Source: Burkholderiaceae bacterium
Lineage (GTDB): Bacteria; Pseudomonadota; Gammaproteobacteria; Burkholderiales; Burkholderiaceae_D
DNA length: 64,000 nucleotides
Assembly: GCA_004298905.1 (NCBI GenBank)
Contig: SCTK01000016.1
Span: forward strand, 1 to 64,000
Direction: 5' to 3'
The notes below the pieces were generated by a model. That model was not told the origin of the DNA. It saw only the letters and a program-made list of their open reading frames with translations, and ran no database searches. How positions within the stretch are numbered: the stretch's first letter is position 1; every line of letters begins with the position of its first letter. Positions 49,390 through 59,407 of this stretch are shown here, piece by piece. The translations under genes and the position numbers were made by a program.

Positions 49390-50648
49390 TGAACACCCAT
49401 GAGCCACCCGCAAAAACCTGTGTCGTCATCGGTGGCGGTCCGGCCGGATTGATGGCAGCGGAGGTGCTGGCGCAGGGCGGTGTGCAGGTCGATCTGTTCG
49501 ACGCCATGCCATCGGTGGGACGGAAGTTCTTGCTGGCGGGCAAAGGCGGAATGAATATCACGCATAGCGAAGCAGCCGCGCAGTTTCTCTCCCGCTACGG
49601 CGCACGGCAGGCGCACATCCAGCCATGGTTGGAGCGATTCGATGCCGAGGCCTTGCGTGCGTGGGTGCACGATTTAGGCATCGCCACCTTTGTCGGCACC
49701 TCGGGCCGCGTATTTCCCGCCGAGATGAAAGCGGCGCCGCTGTTGCGCGCCTGGCTGCATCGGCTGCGCGAAACGGGCGTGCGATTTCATATGCGGCATC
49801 GCTGGCTGGGCTGGGATGCAAACAATGCGCTGCGCTTTGCCACCCCCGCCGGAGAAACCCTGGTGCAGGCCGATGCGGTAGTGCTGGCGCTCGGCGGCGG
49901 CAGCTGGAAAAGATTGGGTTCGGATGCCGCCTGGGTACCGTTGCTGGCGCAACGCGGCGTCGAGATCGCGCCGCTGCAAGCAGCCAATTGCGGCTTTGAG
50001 GCAAGTTGGAGCGAGCATTTCCGCAGCCGTTTTGCCGGGCAACCGTTGAAATCGATTACGCTCACTTGCACCGATGCGCAGGGGCACACACTGCAACGGC
50101 AAGGCGAATGTGTCGTCACCGAACATGGGCTGGAAGGCAGCCTGATCTACGCCCTGTCGGCGTCCTTGCGCGATGTACTGAACCAGCACGGATCGGTGAC
50201 GATTCATCTCGATCTGGCGCCCGGCAAATCGGCGGAACGCGTGCGCAGTGAAGTGGCCCATCCGCGCGGTTCGCGTTCGCTGAGCAGTCATTTGCAAAGT
50301 AAGGCCGGCATTACTGGCGTGAAAGCCGGGCTGCTGCGCGAATGCCTGCGCAAGGAAGCGTTCGACGATCCGCAGCAACTGGCCGCTGCGATCAAATCTC
50401 TGCCGGTGACACTCACCGCCACCCGCCCGATCGACGAAGCGATCAGCACAGCCGGTGGGGTCACCTTCACCGCGCTCGATTCGAGCCTGATGCTGCGAAA
50501 TCTACCCGGCGTTTTTTGCGCCGGTGAAATGCTCGACTGGGACGCGCCCACTGGCGGTTATCTGCTCACCGCCTGCTGCGCCAGCGGCCGTGCGGCAGGC
50601 ACGGGTGTACTCGATTGGTTAGGAAGTAAAAATGCAAATCTGGGTTGA
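49389..50648 (+). CDS. HI0933/BaiN-family flavoprotein (TIGR03862-like)
   Basis: This 419-residue NAD(P)/FAD-dependent oxidoreductase begins [21 protein letters not shown] with the FAD-binding Rossmann motif. [18 protein letters not shown] follows, the signature of the HI0933/YhiN family. [18 protein letters not shown] and a C-terminal [22 protein letters not shown] complete the fold. The physiological substrate is unknown. It overlaps both neighbours (1 base upstream, 17 downstream), so the three genes form a compact operon. Confidence 0.88.
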   Translation: MNTHEPPAKTCVVIGGGPAGLMAAEVLAQGGVQVDLFDAMPSVGRKFLLAGKGGMNITHSEAAAQFLSRYGARQAHIQPWLERFDAEALRAWVHDLGIATFVGTSGRVFPAEMKAAPLLRAWLHRLRETGVRFHMRHRWLGWDANNALRFATPAGETLVQADAVVLALGGGSWKRLGSDAAWVPLLAQRGVEIAPLQAANCGFEASWSEHFRSRFAGQPLKSITLTCTDAQGHTLQRQGECVVTEHGLEGSLIYALSASLRDVLNQHGSVTIHLDLAPGKSAERVRSEVAHPRGSRSLSSHLQSKAGITGVKAGLLRECLRKEAFDDPQQLAAAIKSLPVTLTATRPIDEAISTAGGVTFTALDSSLMLRNLPGVFCAGEMLDWDAPTGGYLLTACCASGRAAGTGVLDWLGSKNANLG

Positions 50649-51084
50649 CGCCGACGCCTGTCCGAAGGTTATCAAGGAAATTCTGTTCCGCGCCGCGCAA
50701 CGCACGCAGGTGCGGGTGACGCTGGTGGCCAATCGCCACTTGTACACGCCGCCGTCGCCTTTTATCCAATCCCTGGTCGTGCCACACGGTTTCGATGTGG
50801 CCGACAATGAAATCGTCAAGCGGTTGGAAGCGGGCGATCTCGTCATCACCAACGACATTCCACTGGCCGCCGAAGTCATCGAAAAAGGTGGCCACGCCCT
50901 CAGCCCGCGCGGCGAGCCGTTTGACCCCGGCGACATCAAAGCCCGTCTGACCATGCGCGATTTCATGGACACCCTGCGCGCCAGCGGCATCCAGACCGAA
51001 GGCCCGCCCCCGCTCAGCCAGGCCGACCGGCAAACGTTTGGGCAACAGCTGGATCGATGGTTACACCGACACACCAAGAAATAA
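50632..51084 (+). CDS. YaiI/YqxD family protein (DUF188, PIN-like)
   Basis: This 150-residue protein matches the UPF0178 YaiI/YqxD family: [59 protein letters not shown] and the late RGEPF with FMDTLRASG. The acidic pattern resembles PIN-like nucleases, but activity is not established for the family. It overlaps the flavoprotein gene by 17 bases. Confidence 0.92.
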   Translation: MQIWVDADACPKVIKEILFRAAQRTQVRVTLVANRHLYTPPSPFIQSLVVPHGFDVADNEIVKRLEAGDLVITNDIPLAAEVIEKGGHALSPRGEPFDPGDIKARLTMRDFMDTLRASGIQTEGPPPLSQADRQTFGQQLDRWLHRHTKK

Positions 51085-51156
51085 AAAACTGGCAAGCGGG
51101 CGGAGTCGCACTATCCTGATAGCAGCACGCTTTGGAAACGCTTCAGGAGAAGGCTC

Positions 51157-51558
51157 ATGTCCCCGCATTCGTCCCCACCCCAGGAACCGCATGACCGGCA
51201 TCATTGGCTGCACGACAGCCAGGATGCCTTTGCGGCCTACCGGCACGCCATCGTGGAAATTGTCACGCCCATGTTTGAATTCAACCGCGACGTGGTGGGC
51301 CACTGGTTGCAGCACTGGCTGCAGGTATGGTCAGGCCTGGCCTATCGGCCCGATGTGGCCGCACGCGCCGCCGAGGAAACGCAGGATACGACCGACGCAG
51401 CCAATTTGATGTCGTCCGCGGTCAGCCGCAGCCCGGCGAAACAAGCCGCCAAAAAGATGGCGGCGTTGCAACCCCACATCAAGAGCAAGGGCGCAACCGC
51501 TGCCCATCGCCACATCGCGACCAATGCAAAGAAACGCAGCGAAAAAACGCACCATTAG
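51157..51558 (+). CDS. small basic-tailed protein, unknown
   Basis: This 133-residue protein has a His-rich N-terminus (HDRHHWLHDSQDAFAAYRHA), a helical middle rich in Trp (HWLQHWLQVWSGLAY) and a Lys/His-rich tail. A GGAGAAGG ribosome site precedes the ATG. The helical middle and basic Ala/Lys tail are faintly phasin-like, but I do not recognise a family. It lies 73 bases after the DUF188 gene. Confidence 0.6.
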   Translation: MSPHSSPPQEPHDRHHWLHDSQDAFAAYRHAIVEIVTPMFEFNRDVVGHWLQHWLQVWSGLAYRPDVAARAAEETQDTTDAANLMSSAVSRSPAKQAAKKMAALQPHIKSKGATAAHRHIATNAKKRSEKTHH

Positions 51559-51639
51559 CCAATTAGCCAATTAGATAAGCCGCTTCACGGCCATCGCCAA
51601 CGCTTGTCCAGAGCACCGCAAGCGGTTACTCTGTGCGCA

Positions 51640-52092
51640 ATGACACGTTGTTCGAAAATCATGTCGCCCTGTGCCAAAGTTTTTTCCTGCCTTACCGCTA
51701 CGATTCTGCTGGCCGCCTGCGATCCATTGACGCTTACCGTGGCGGGTGTCGGCGCCTCTGCCGGCGTGCAGCACACCATGACGGGCATCGTCACGCGCAC
51801 GCTGGCCGCCCCGTTACCAGACGTGCGCGACGCGGCACGGTCGGCGCTGACTAGCATGGACATCAAGATCAACGGCCGCTACCGCATCTGGACCGGCGAA
51901 GAATTTCAAGCGACGGCGGGCGGGCGCGAGATCTCGGTGAAAATGGAAGCACTGACAGCCAAAACCACGCGGGTCGAGGTGACGGCGCGCAACGGCTTGC
52001 TTTACGACGCGGCCACCGCCACCGAAATCGTCAACCAGACCGAAAAGGCGCTGGCGGTGCAAACCGCAGCGGCAGCCACCGCCAAACACTGA
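51640..52092 (+). CDS. DUF3568-like lipoprotein
   Basis: This 150-residue protein has a lipoprotein signal with lipobox LLAAC. A compact domain follows (GVQHTMTGIVTRTLAAPLPDVRDAARSALTSMDIKI, ISVKMEALTAKTTRVEV), resembling small DUF3568 family lipoproteins of proteobacteria. The function is unknown. The start is uncertain: ATGs at 51640 and 51661 both give a valid signal, and neither has a good ribosome site. Confidence 0.7.
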   Translation: MTRCSKIMSPCAKVFSCLTATILLAACDPLTLTVAGVGASAGVQHTMTGIVTRTLAAPLPDVRDAARSALTSMDIKINGRYRIWTGEEFQATAGGREISVKMEALTAKTTRVEVTARNGLLYDAATATEIVNQTEKALAVQTAAAATAKH

Positions 52093-53028
<936 letters not shown>

Positions 53029-53039
53029 TGGAAGAACGC

Positions 53040-53609
53040 ATGTCTGACGACCATTTTCACGTCCATGGCCCGCACGACCACGCGGTCGAGCATGCGGCAC
53101 ACGGCAGTGATGATTTTTCCGGCAGCATCGCGGTCATGACCGCGATCCTTGCCACCGTCGGCGCTTTTTTCAGCTATCAGGGCGGCCTGACGCAAAACAC
53201 GGCCATGCTGTTCAAGAACGAAGCCGCGATCCGCAAGACCGAAGCTTCGGACAAATGGAATTTCTATCAGGCCAAAAGCAACAAGCAGAATCTGGCCGAA
53301 CTTGCACTGACGCTGACCCCCGCTAAGGCAGAGTTTTACCAGGGCGAAATTGAACGCTACAAAAAAGAAAAAGAAGACATCAAGAAGGATGCCGAGAAAC
53401 TCGAGGCGGCCTCTCTGGAAGCGAACCAGGAGAGCGATGAGCAAATGCACCAGCACCACCGCTGGGCCCAAGCCACCACGGCCATTCAAATTGCCATTTC
53501 ACTGGCCGCCATTACACTGTTAACGCGCCGCCGCTGGCTGCAGGTGGGTTGTTACGCCGTCAGCGGAATTGGCGGGGTTCTGGCAGTATTGGCCCTGTTG
53601 CACATCTAG
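53040..53609 (+). CDS. DUF4337 membrane protein
   Basis: This 189-residue protein is of the DUF4337 type: a His-rich cytoplasmic start (DDHFHVHGPHDHAVEHAAHG), a first membrane helix (IAVMTAILATVGAFFSY), a long charged helix (KAEFYQGEIERYKKEKEDIKKDAEKLEAA is its core region) and two C-terminal membrane helices. The function is unknown. A start at 53040 has GGAAG; an ATG at 53028 overlapping the panC stop (TGATG) is an alternative. It sits between panC and panD. Confidence 0.82.
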   Translation: MSDDHFHVHGPHDHAVEHAAHGSDDFSGSIAVMTAILATVGAFFSYQGGLTQNTAMLFKNEAAIRKTEASDKWNFYQAKSNKQNLAELALTLTPAKAEFYQGEIERYKKEKEDIKKDAEKLEAASLEANQESDEQMHQHHRWAQATTAIQIAISLAAITLLTRRRWLQVGCYAVSGIGGVLAVLALLHI

Positions 53610-53656
53610 ATTGTTTGATTGACTGATTTACCGGACAAGGACGTCGAAGTTTCATC

Positions 53657-54037
53657 ATGAACCGCATCATGCTCAGCGCAAAAATTCACCGCGCCACTGT
53701 CACCCAGTGCGAACTGCACTACGAGGGCTCGTGCGCCATCGACGAAGATTTGCTCGACGCCGCCGACATCCGCGAATTCCAGCAAATCGAAATCTGGAAC
53801 ATCAACAACGGCGAACGCTTCACCACCTACGCCATCCGCGCCCAGCGCGGCAGCGGCACCGTCTCCATCAACGGCTCCGCCGCCCGCCGCGCTACCGTCG
53901 GCGACCTCGTCATCATCGCCACCTTCGCGCAAATGACCGACGCCGAAATCGCCAGCTACCAACCCAAACTGGTGTTCGTTGACGACAACAACCGGATTGC
54001 GCATCAACGAGGGTTTGTGCCGGTGCAGGTGCGGTAA
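53657..54037 (+). CDS. panD: aspartate 1-decarboxylase precursor PanD
   Basis: This 126-residue pyruvoyl enzyme makes beta-alanine from aspartate for pantothenate synthesis. It matches E. coli PanD closely: [20 protein letters not shown], with the self-cleavage site Gly24-Ser25 in YEGSCAID, and later GERFTTYAI and the [16 protein letters not shown] segment. It feeds PanC encoded upstream. Confidence 0.97.
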   Translation: MNRIMLSAKIHRATVTQCELHYEGSCAIDEDLLDAADIREFQQIEIWNINNGERFTTYAIRAQRGSGTVSINGSAARRATVGDLVIIATFAQMTDAEIASYQPKLVFVDDNNRIAHQRGFVPVQVR

Positions 54038-54050
54038 CAGGACACCCCCC

Positions 54051-54665
54051 TTGATTGACAGCCGCATAGCATCGACTATTCCATTAATGCTCACGGCATT
54101 ACGGGCTTTGCTTGGGCCGGTGGTAGTTTTCCTGTCTCTGCAAAAACCCGACCCGGCAATTTTCGCTGTCTGCCTTGTACTTGCATTCTTTTCAGATGTC
54201 TTCGATGGCATTCTGGCACGCAAACTTGGTATTGCCACTCCCACTCTGCGTCGGCTCGATAGCTTGGCCGACACAATATTTTATGCAGCTGCGACCTACG
54301 CAGTCTGGAAACTCTACCCAACCGAAATCACGCAGCATGCAACTGCGCTATACATTTTATTTTTTCTGGAAGTTGCACGATATCTGTTCGACCTGCTCAA
54401 ATTCAGACGGGAGGCCAGCTACCATATGTGGAGCTCCAAGCTGTGGGGGGTCGCGTTGTTCCTCGGTTTCTTCTCGCTTCTAGTGTTTCGTCAGGATAAC
54501 CTGCTGGTGCAGGCCGCCATTTATATCGGGATCATTGCAGACATTGAAGGTTTATTGATCTCTGCAGTGCTGCCACAGTGGAAAAATGATGTGCCAACAC
54601 TCTTCCACGCGGTACGTGATTCCCGGAATATCTCTTTGAGCAAGCGTAGCCCGGATGTAGCGTAG
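54051..54665 (+). CDS. CDP-alcohol phosphatidyltransferase family protein
   Basis: This 204-residue protein has about six membrane helices. The start IASTIPLMLTALRALLGPVVVF matches family N-termini, so I place the start at TTG 54051 (AGGA upstream), 5' of the first ATG at 54087. The catalytic motif DGx2ARx8Gx3Dx3D is seen as DGILAR...RRLDSLAD, but the conserved Gly is Leu. It probably transfers a phosphatidyl group from a CDP-linked donor; the product is unknown. Its last codons and stop lie inside a palindromic repeat. Confidence 0.82.
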   Translation: MIDSRIASTIPLMLTALRALLGPVVVFLSLQKPDPAIFAVCLVLAFFSDVFDGILARKLGIATPTLRRLDSLADTIFYAAATYAVWKLYPTEITQHATALYILFFLEVARYLFDLLKFRREASYHMWSSKLWGVALFLGFFSLLVFRQDNLLVQAAIYIGIIADIEGLLISAVLPQWKNDVPTLFHAVRDSRNISLSKRSPDVA

Positions 54666-54713
54666 CGCAATCCGGGGCGGGTTCCCGGATTCAATTTCAT
54701 TCCATCCGGGCTA
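54647..54713. repeat. REP-like palindromic element overlapping a gene's 3' end
   Basis: TAGCCCGGATG (54647-54657) pairs with CATCCGGGCTA (54703-54713), and the inner AATCCGGG (54669-54676) with CCCGGATT (54684-54691). This TAGCCCGGATG...GCAATCCGGG palindrome is a widespread type in proteobacteria. Confidence 0.85.
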
Positions 54714-54741
54714 TAAATATTGCAACCAATCGGGAGGATTG

Positions 54742-55350
54742 ATGGTTAATGATCCGATGTACCACGATGGCATGCGGCGGCTTCAGGACGCGCGCGAGAC
54801 ACGGGCGCTGGCCGACCGACTGGAGCAGGTGACGGTGCGCACGGCGTTCACCGGCGAGGATCGCGCGTTCATTGAACGGTGTGCGATGTTCTTCATCGCC
54901 ACCGCCGATGCGCAGGGGCATCCCGACTGTTCCTACAAAGGCGGGTTGCCGGGGTTTGTGCGGGTGCTGGATGAGCGCACGCTGGCCATTCCCGATTACG
55001 ATGGCAATGGCATGTATCGGACCTGGGGGAACGTGCTGCTCAATCCGCATGTCGGGCTGCTGTTTCTGGATTTCGAGCAGCCGAAGCGGCTGCGTGTGAA
55101 CGGCACCGCGCAGGTCAGTGAAGACGATCCTCTGCGTGCGGAATTCCCCGGAGCGGTGTTCATGATTCGCGTCACGGCAGAAAAGATCTTTCCCAATTGC
55201 CCGCGTTATCTCCACAAGATGCAACTGGTCGAACACTCGGCCTATGCGCCGCGACCCGAATACACACCGCCCGTTCCGGCGTGGAAGTCGTTTGAAGTTT
55301 TTCGTGATGCCCTGCCGACGCGCGATCGCGATGAAGACAAGAAGGAATGA
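54742..55350 (+). CDS. pyridoxamine 5'-phosphate oxidase-like split-barrel protein
   Basis: This 202-residue protein of the PNPOx-like FMN-binding superfamily is not PdxH (encoded at 14360). It shows AFIERCAMFFIATADAQGHPDCSYKGG, LAIPDYDGNGMYRTWGNVLLNPHVGLLFLDFE and LRVNGTAQVS, typical of the superfamily's general stress/phosphohydrolase-associated branch. The late FPNCPRYLHKMQLVE is also characteristic. GGGAGG precedes the ATG. The substrate is not known. Confidence 0.85.
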   Translation: MVNDPMYHDGMRRLQDARETRALADRLEQVTVRTAFTGEDRAFIERCAMFFIATADAQGHPDCSYKGGLPGFVRVLDERTLAIPDYDGNGMYRTWGNVLLNPHVGLLFLDFEQPKRLRVNGTAQVSEDDPLRAEFPGAVFMIRVTAEKIFPNCPRYLHKMQLVEHSAYAPRPEYTPPVPAWKSFEVFRDALPTRDRDEDKKE

Positions 55351-55360
55351 AAGTCTTGCG

Positions 55361-56704
55361 TCACGGCCCCTTCTTCTTCCCCGTTTTCTCGTTACCCTTG
55401 CGTTGCGCCACCACGGCGGCCGGGTCGGCTGGGTTGCCGAGCAGTTGATCGCCTTCGTGCACGGCGTCGTCAAGCGCCTGCTTCGGCGGCGTTTGCTGTT
55501 TCCATACGCGGTTGAGATGCTGGCTGATCATGGCGCGCAGGCGCTGCCAATATTTGCGCGGAAGGCTCGTCAACGAGGGCTTGGCGCGTTGCTCGACTTG
55601 CTGCAGTTGCGCCTCCAGCGCGGGCCAGGGTTGGTAATAACCCGCCTTGCGGGTTGCGGTGAAAGCGGCGGTCGTCACTGGCAGATAACCGGTGCGCTGG
55701 TGCCATTCGGCGGCAATCTCGGGGCTTGAAAACCAGGCCAGGAAATCGGCCACCGCCTTGTATTTTTCCTTGCTCTTGCCAGCCATCAGCCAGAGCGCAT
55801 CGCCGCCGATCTGGGTATGCCCGGTCTGCTTGCCGGCTTCTTCGTAATACGGCAACGGGGCGACGCCGACATGAAACACCGGCTGCGCCAGCGCCTCGCC
55901 CAGTGCGGCCGTGCCACCGGTGAGCACGGTGCATTCGCCGCTGGCGAAACTGTGATTGCTCTCCACGTCATCGCTCTTGATGCGCAGCAGTTCACTGACC
56001 ACCCAGCTGTTCATGAGGGCGATATGGCGCACTTGCAAAAGTGAATTGAATTTGAGTTGGGGTTTGTTTCCGGCGGACCCGGCATCGTCGCTCACGAACG
56101 GCGCGTTATGCCAGCTCGACAGATTTTCCAGAAAGATCCAGCTCTGATCGCTGGTGGTGTAGGGACAATCGATGCCTGACTGCGACAACTTGAGCGCCGC
56201 CGCCTGCAGGCCGTACCAGGTTTTGGGTGCAAGCTCGGCATCCAGACCGGCCTTGGCAAACGCATCCTTGTTGTAGAACAACATGGGAATCTGTGCCGCC
56301 AGGGGATAGGCCATGGGCCGCCCCTGCGCATCGCGCGGGAAGCTGGGTGTGTCGGGCACGAACCAGCCGGCATCACCAAACGCCGGTTGATACACGCCGT
56401 GCAAGGGGCGGCTGATGCCCGCCTGCAAAACCTTTTCGCCCAGATCATCGCGCACTTGCAGCAGATCGGGCAGCGTGGCGCCCTGTGCCAGCGCCGCCGC
56501 GACGGTTTCCTGCGCATCGCCCGGTCGCGTCAATTGCACCTGCACGCTGCTTTGCAGCAGGTTGTAGCGTGCGGTCAGTTCGGTGAACACGCGTGCGGCT
56601 GCGCCGTCCAGGCTGTGCCAGATTTCAACCGTCTCCGGCGCGGCGGCGAATGCCGTAGCAGGGCACACGCACAGTAGTGTCAGGATACGCAATGCAATCT
56701 TCAT
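55361..56704 (-). CDS. orphan extracellular solute-binding protein, UgpB/MalE-like
   Basis: This 447-residue periplasmic protein has a signal peptide (about 1-21, ending AFAA). Its solute-binding family 1 fold resembles UgpB: VEIWHSLDGAAARVFTELTARYN, PDLLQVRDDLGEKVLQAG, YPLAAQIPMLFYNKDAF and WLMAGKSKEKYKAVADFLAWFSSPEIAAEWHQRTGYLPV. The C-terminus is extended and Lys-rich (GNEKTGKKKGP). No ABC permease or ATPase gene is near, so it must work with a system encoded elsewhere. Confidence 0.85.
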   Translation of the reverse strand: MKIALRILTLLCVCPATAFAAAPETVEIWHSLDGAAARVFTELTARYNLLQSSVQVQLTRPGDAQETVAAALAQGATLPDLLQVRDDLGEKVLQAGISRPLHGVYQPAFGDAGWFVPDTPSFPRDAQGRPMAYPLAAQIPMLFYNKDAFAKAGLDAELAPKTWYGLQAAALKLSQSGIDCPYTTSDQSWIFLENLSSWHNAPFVSDDAGSAGNKPQLKFNSLLQVRHIALMNSWVVSELLRIKSDDVESNHSFASGECTVLTGGTAALGEALAQPVFHVGVAPLPYYEEAGKQTGHTQIGGDALWLMAGKSKEKYKAVADFLAWFSSPEIAAEWHQRTGYLPVTTAAFTATRKAGYYQPWPALEAQLQQVEQRAKPSLTSLPRKYWQRLRAMISQHLNRVWKQQTPPKQALDDAVHEGDQLLGNPADPAAVVAQRKGNEKTGKKKGP

Positions 56705-56722
56705 TGGTCACTCACTGATTGC

Positions 56723-57646
56723 TCACTTCTTGGGCCGGGGTGGAACGTCGGTAGGCAGGCGCCGTATTTCATAACCCTGCGCCTGCAATAACGTCAGTAA
56801 ATTGCCCGGCCCAAGGAAATGTGCAGCTCCGACCACAACCGTCAGCGTCCGGTATTCATGCATCAATTGCAGTATGCGCTGTGCCATGCGCTGGTTGCGT
56901 TCCTGTTCCTGTTTCTGGAACGCCGGATTTTTTTCAGACTCGCTTTGCAGCGCATCGAGCATGGCTTCCAGACGTGCTGCATCGCCCCGCTTCCACACCA
57001 CCACCAGATTGCTCAACTGGATGCCCAGCAGACCGCTTTCCATTTGCGCGCCCAATTCCTTCAGCGCGCCAGCGGGGTCGGCACCATCCAGCACTTCCAG
57101 CAGCTGCAACTGTTCGTCGATGGTTTCCAGTTCGCGCACCGGTTTTTTCAGTGTGCGCGCCTGTTCCATCAGTTTCAGATCGATGCCGAGGCTAGAGTCG
57201 AGACCGACTTTCTCCGCCGCATAAATCGACACGGCGGTTTGAAACAACCAGGGCCGCATCTGCATCAGCGCACTCAGCTTTTTTTTGTACTCGGCATCGA
57301 GCACGCTTTCCAGACGCTGGTACTGGTCATCGTCAAACAACGGGCGCAGACTTTGACCCGGCGGATAAAAACCGCGCTGGGCAATTTTCTCGTTGACGTT
57401 TTCGCGTTCGGGATCGAGTTCAACCGCCAGCGCTTCGGACACTTGCAGTGCCTTCAGCACCGTCGGGGGAAATGGATAGCAACTGGCGTCGCACACATGT
57501 ATCGAGGCGGCCAGGAAGAGGGTGGACTGGCCACGTTGCGCCTGCCACAACAGGCCCTGCGCCGCCGCACCCGCGCAGCACAGGGAAAGTGCGCCCGCAA
57601 GCAATGCAGCACGCAGCGCACGGACGATGGAAGAAAAACGCAGCAT
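56723..57646 (-). CDS. TraB/GumN family protein
   Basis: This 307-residue secreted protein (signal peptide about 1-29) has the TraB/GumN/TIKI fold: QSTLFLAASIHVCDASCYPFPP with the N-terminal His motif, VSEALAVELDPER, a central LGIDLKLMEQARTLKKPVRELETIDEQLQLL and the C-terminal VVVGAAHFLGPGNLLTLLQAQGYEI. Eukaryotic TIKI proteins are metalloproteases; bacterial members are poorly characterised. It is 18 bases upstream of the solute-binding protein gene, probably the same transcript. Confidence 0.88.
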   Translation of the reverse strand: MLRFSSIVRALRAALLAGALSLCCAGAAAQGLLWQAQRGQSTLFLAASIHVCDASCYPFPPTVLKALQVSEALAVELDPERENVNEKIAQRGFYPPGQSLRPLFDDDQYQRLESVLDAEYKKKLSALMQMRPWLFQTAVSIYAAEKVGLDSSLGIDLKLMEQARTLKKPVRELETIDEQLQLLEVLDGADPAGALKELGAQMESGLLGIQLSNLVVVWKRGDAARLEAMLDALQSESEKNPAFQKQEQERNQRMAQRILQLMHEYRTLTVVVGAAHFLGPGNLLTLLQAQGYEIRRLPTDVPPRPKK

Positions 57647-57684
57647 GCGGCGATTATAGAGAATCGCGTTGCGCAGTGGCGCGC

Positions 57685-58272
57685 TCAGAGCAGCTCACAC
57701 GCGGTTTCAAAAGACAGACGCGGCCCGCGTGGATGCAATTTCGAGGCATCGCCATAACCCAGGTTGCACAGAAAATTGGATTTGACAGTGCCTTCTGGAA
57801 AAAAAGCGGCATCCAGCACGGCATTATCGAAGCCGGACATCGGCCCGCAATCCAGCCCCAGCGCACGCGCCGCCAGCATCAAATAAGCCCCTTGCAAACT
57901 GCTGTTGCGAAACGCGGTGGATTCGATCAAGGCTGGATTACCGACGAACCAGGAACGCGCATCGGTGTGTGGAAACAGCAGCGGCAATTCCTCATAAAAC
58001 TCCATGTCCATCGCCACTATGGCCGTGACTGGAGCCGCCATGGTTTTATCGACATTGCCGGGCGCCAGCGCGGGTTTGAGTTTTTCCTTGGCCGCCTGCG
58101 ATTTGACGAAGACGATGCGCGCCGGGCTGCAATTGGAACTGGTCGGGCCAAACTTGAAGATGTCATAGAGCTGGCGCAAAGTCGAGTCGCTCACTGGCTT
58201 TGGCAGCCAGGCCGTGTAGGTGCGCGCGCGTAGAAATAGTTGTTCAAATGCGGCATCGGGTAAGGCAGCCAT
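57685..58272 (-). CDS. malonic semialdehyde reductase RutE-like nitroreductase
   Basis: This 195-residue FMN-dependent nitroreductase family protein resembles RutE/Had[71 protein letters not shown] and FLCNLGYGD. RutE reduces malonic semialdehyde in uracil catabolism, but no other rut genes are here. The start at 58272 has AGGAG; the longer in-frame reading does not. Near it, divergently, is a beta-hydroxyacid dehydrogenase gene. Confidence 0.88.
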   Translation of the reverse strand: MAALPDAAFEQLFLRARTYTAWLPKPVSDSTLRQLYDIFKFGPTSSNCSPARIVFVKSQAAKEKLKPALAPGNVDKTMAAPVTAIVAMDMEFYEELPLLFPHTDARSWFVGNPALIESTAFRNSSLQGAYLMLAARALGLDCGPMSGFDNAVLDAAFFPEGTVKSNFLCNLGYGDASKLHPRGPRLSFETACELL

Positions 58273-58387
58273 GATTTTTCTCCTGAATGAAAACAGCACC
58301 ACGCAGATCGCGCCGTATAAATCGCGCCATGAAATCGCGCTATGAAATCGGTTAATCTGCCAACAGCATAGCCACAAAGTGAATGTC

Positions 58388-59290
58388 ATGGACAAAATTT
58401 ATTCTGCCACGCCGCCGCAACGGGTCGCCTTTATCGGTCTGGGCACCATGGGTTTTCCCATGGCGGGCCATCTGCAGCGCGCCGGGCATGCTGTCACCGT
58501 CTTCAACCGCAGCGCAAATAAAGCCGCACGCTGGACGGATGTTTTTGGCGGCGCAGCAAAACCCACCCCGGCCGCTGCAGCCCGCGATGCGCAGATCGTT
58601 TTTTCCTGCGTCGGCAACGATGCTGATGTGCGCAGCATTACCTTGGGCGAACACGGCGCTTTTGCCGCCATGCCCCCCGGCGCGATCTTTGTCGATCACA
58701 CCACCACCTCAGCCACGATGGCGCGTGAGCTCTATGCGGCCGCGCAGGAACGCGGCCTGCATTTTGTCGACGCGCCTGTCTCCGGCGGTCAGGCCGGCGC
58801 GGAAAACGGCACGCTGACCATCATGTGCGGCGGCAGCGCAGCGGCGATCGAGGCGATGACGCCAGTGGCGCTAGCCTATGCGCAAGCAGTGACGCGCATC
58901 GGTGATGCCGGCAGCGGACAACTGGCCAAGATGGTCAACCAGATTGCTATCGCCGGACTGCTGCAAGGTCTGGCCGAAGCCCTGCACTTCGGGCAGCAAG
59001 CCGGACTGGACATGCCGCGTGTGCTGGAGGTCATCGGCAAAGGCGCGGCGCGTTCCTGGCAAATGGAAAACCGCGGCCCGACCATGCTGAAGGGCGAGTT
59101 CGATTTCGGCTTTGCGGTGGACTGGATGCGCAAGGATCTTGGCCTCGTCCTCGAACAAGCGCGGACGCTCGGTGCCACACTGCCCGTCACCGCCCTGGTC
59201 GATCAGTTCTATGCCGATGTGCAAGCCATGGGCGGACAACGCTGGGACACATCGAGCCTGATCACGCGACTTGTAAAACATGGCCGCTGA
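58388..59290 (+). CDS. NAD(P)-dependent beta-hydroxyacid dehydrogenase
   Basis: This 300-residue member of the 3-hydroxyisobutyrate dehydrogenase/tartronate semialdehyde reductase family begins with [17 protein letters not shown] (dinucleotide binding). It has [20 protein letters not shown] (substrate binding) and the catalytic Lys in [12 protein letters not shown]. The specific substrate is not fixed by sequence. The start at 58388 is preferred over a GTG at 58379. It is divergent from the RutE-like gene, so both may act on short semialdehydes; that link is inference. Confidence 0.9.
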   Translation: MDKIYSATPPQRVAFIGLGTMGFPMAGHLQRAGHAVTVFNRSANKAARWTDVFGGAAKPTPAAAARDAQIVFSCVGNDADVRSITLGEHGAFAAMPPGAIFVDHTTTSATMARELYAAAQERGLHFVDAPVSGGQAGAENGTLTIMCGGSAAAIEAMTPVALAYAQAVTRIGDAGSGQLAKMVNQIAIAGLLQGLAEALHFGQQAGLDMPRVLEVIGKGAARSWQMENRGPTMLKGEFDFGFAVDWMRKDLGLVLEQARTLGATLPVTALVDQFYADVQAMGGQRWDTSSLITRLVKHGR

Positions 59291-59407
59291 TGCGGCTGCG
59301 CCACGAAGCAGCGCTTCGCGCCAAAAGCGCGCTTGCTTGCACCGGAAAGCGTCGTTTGTCATTTCACTCTGCGGTAGAATGTGCGCCAACCACGACCCCG
59401 CAAATGT

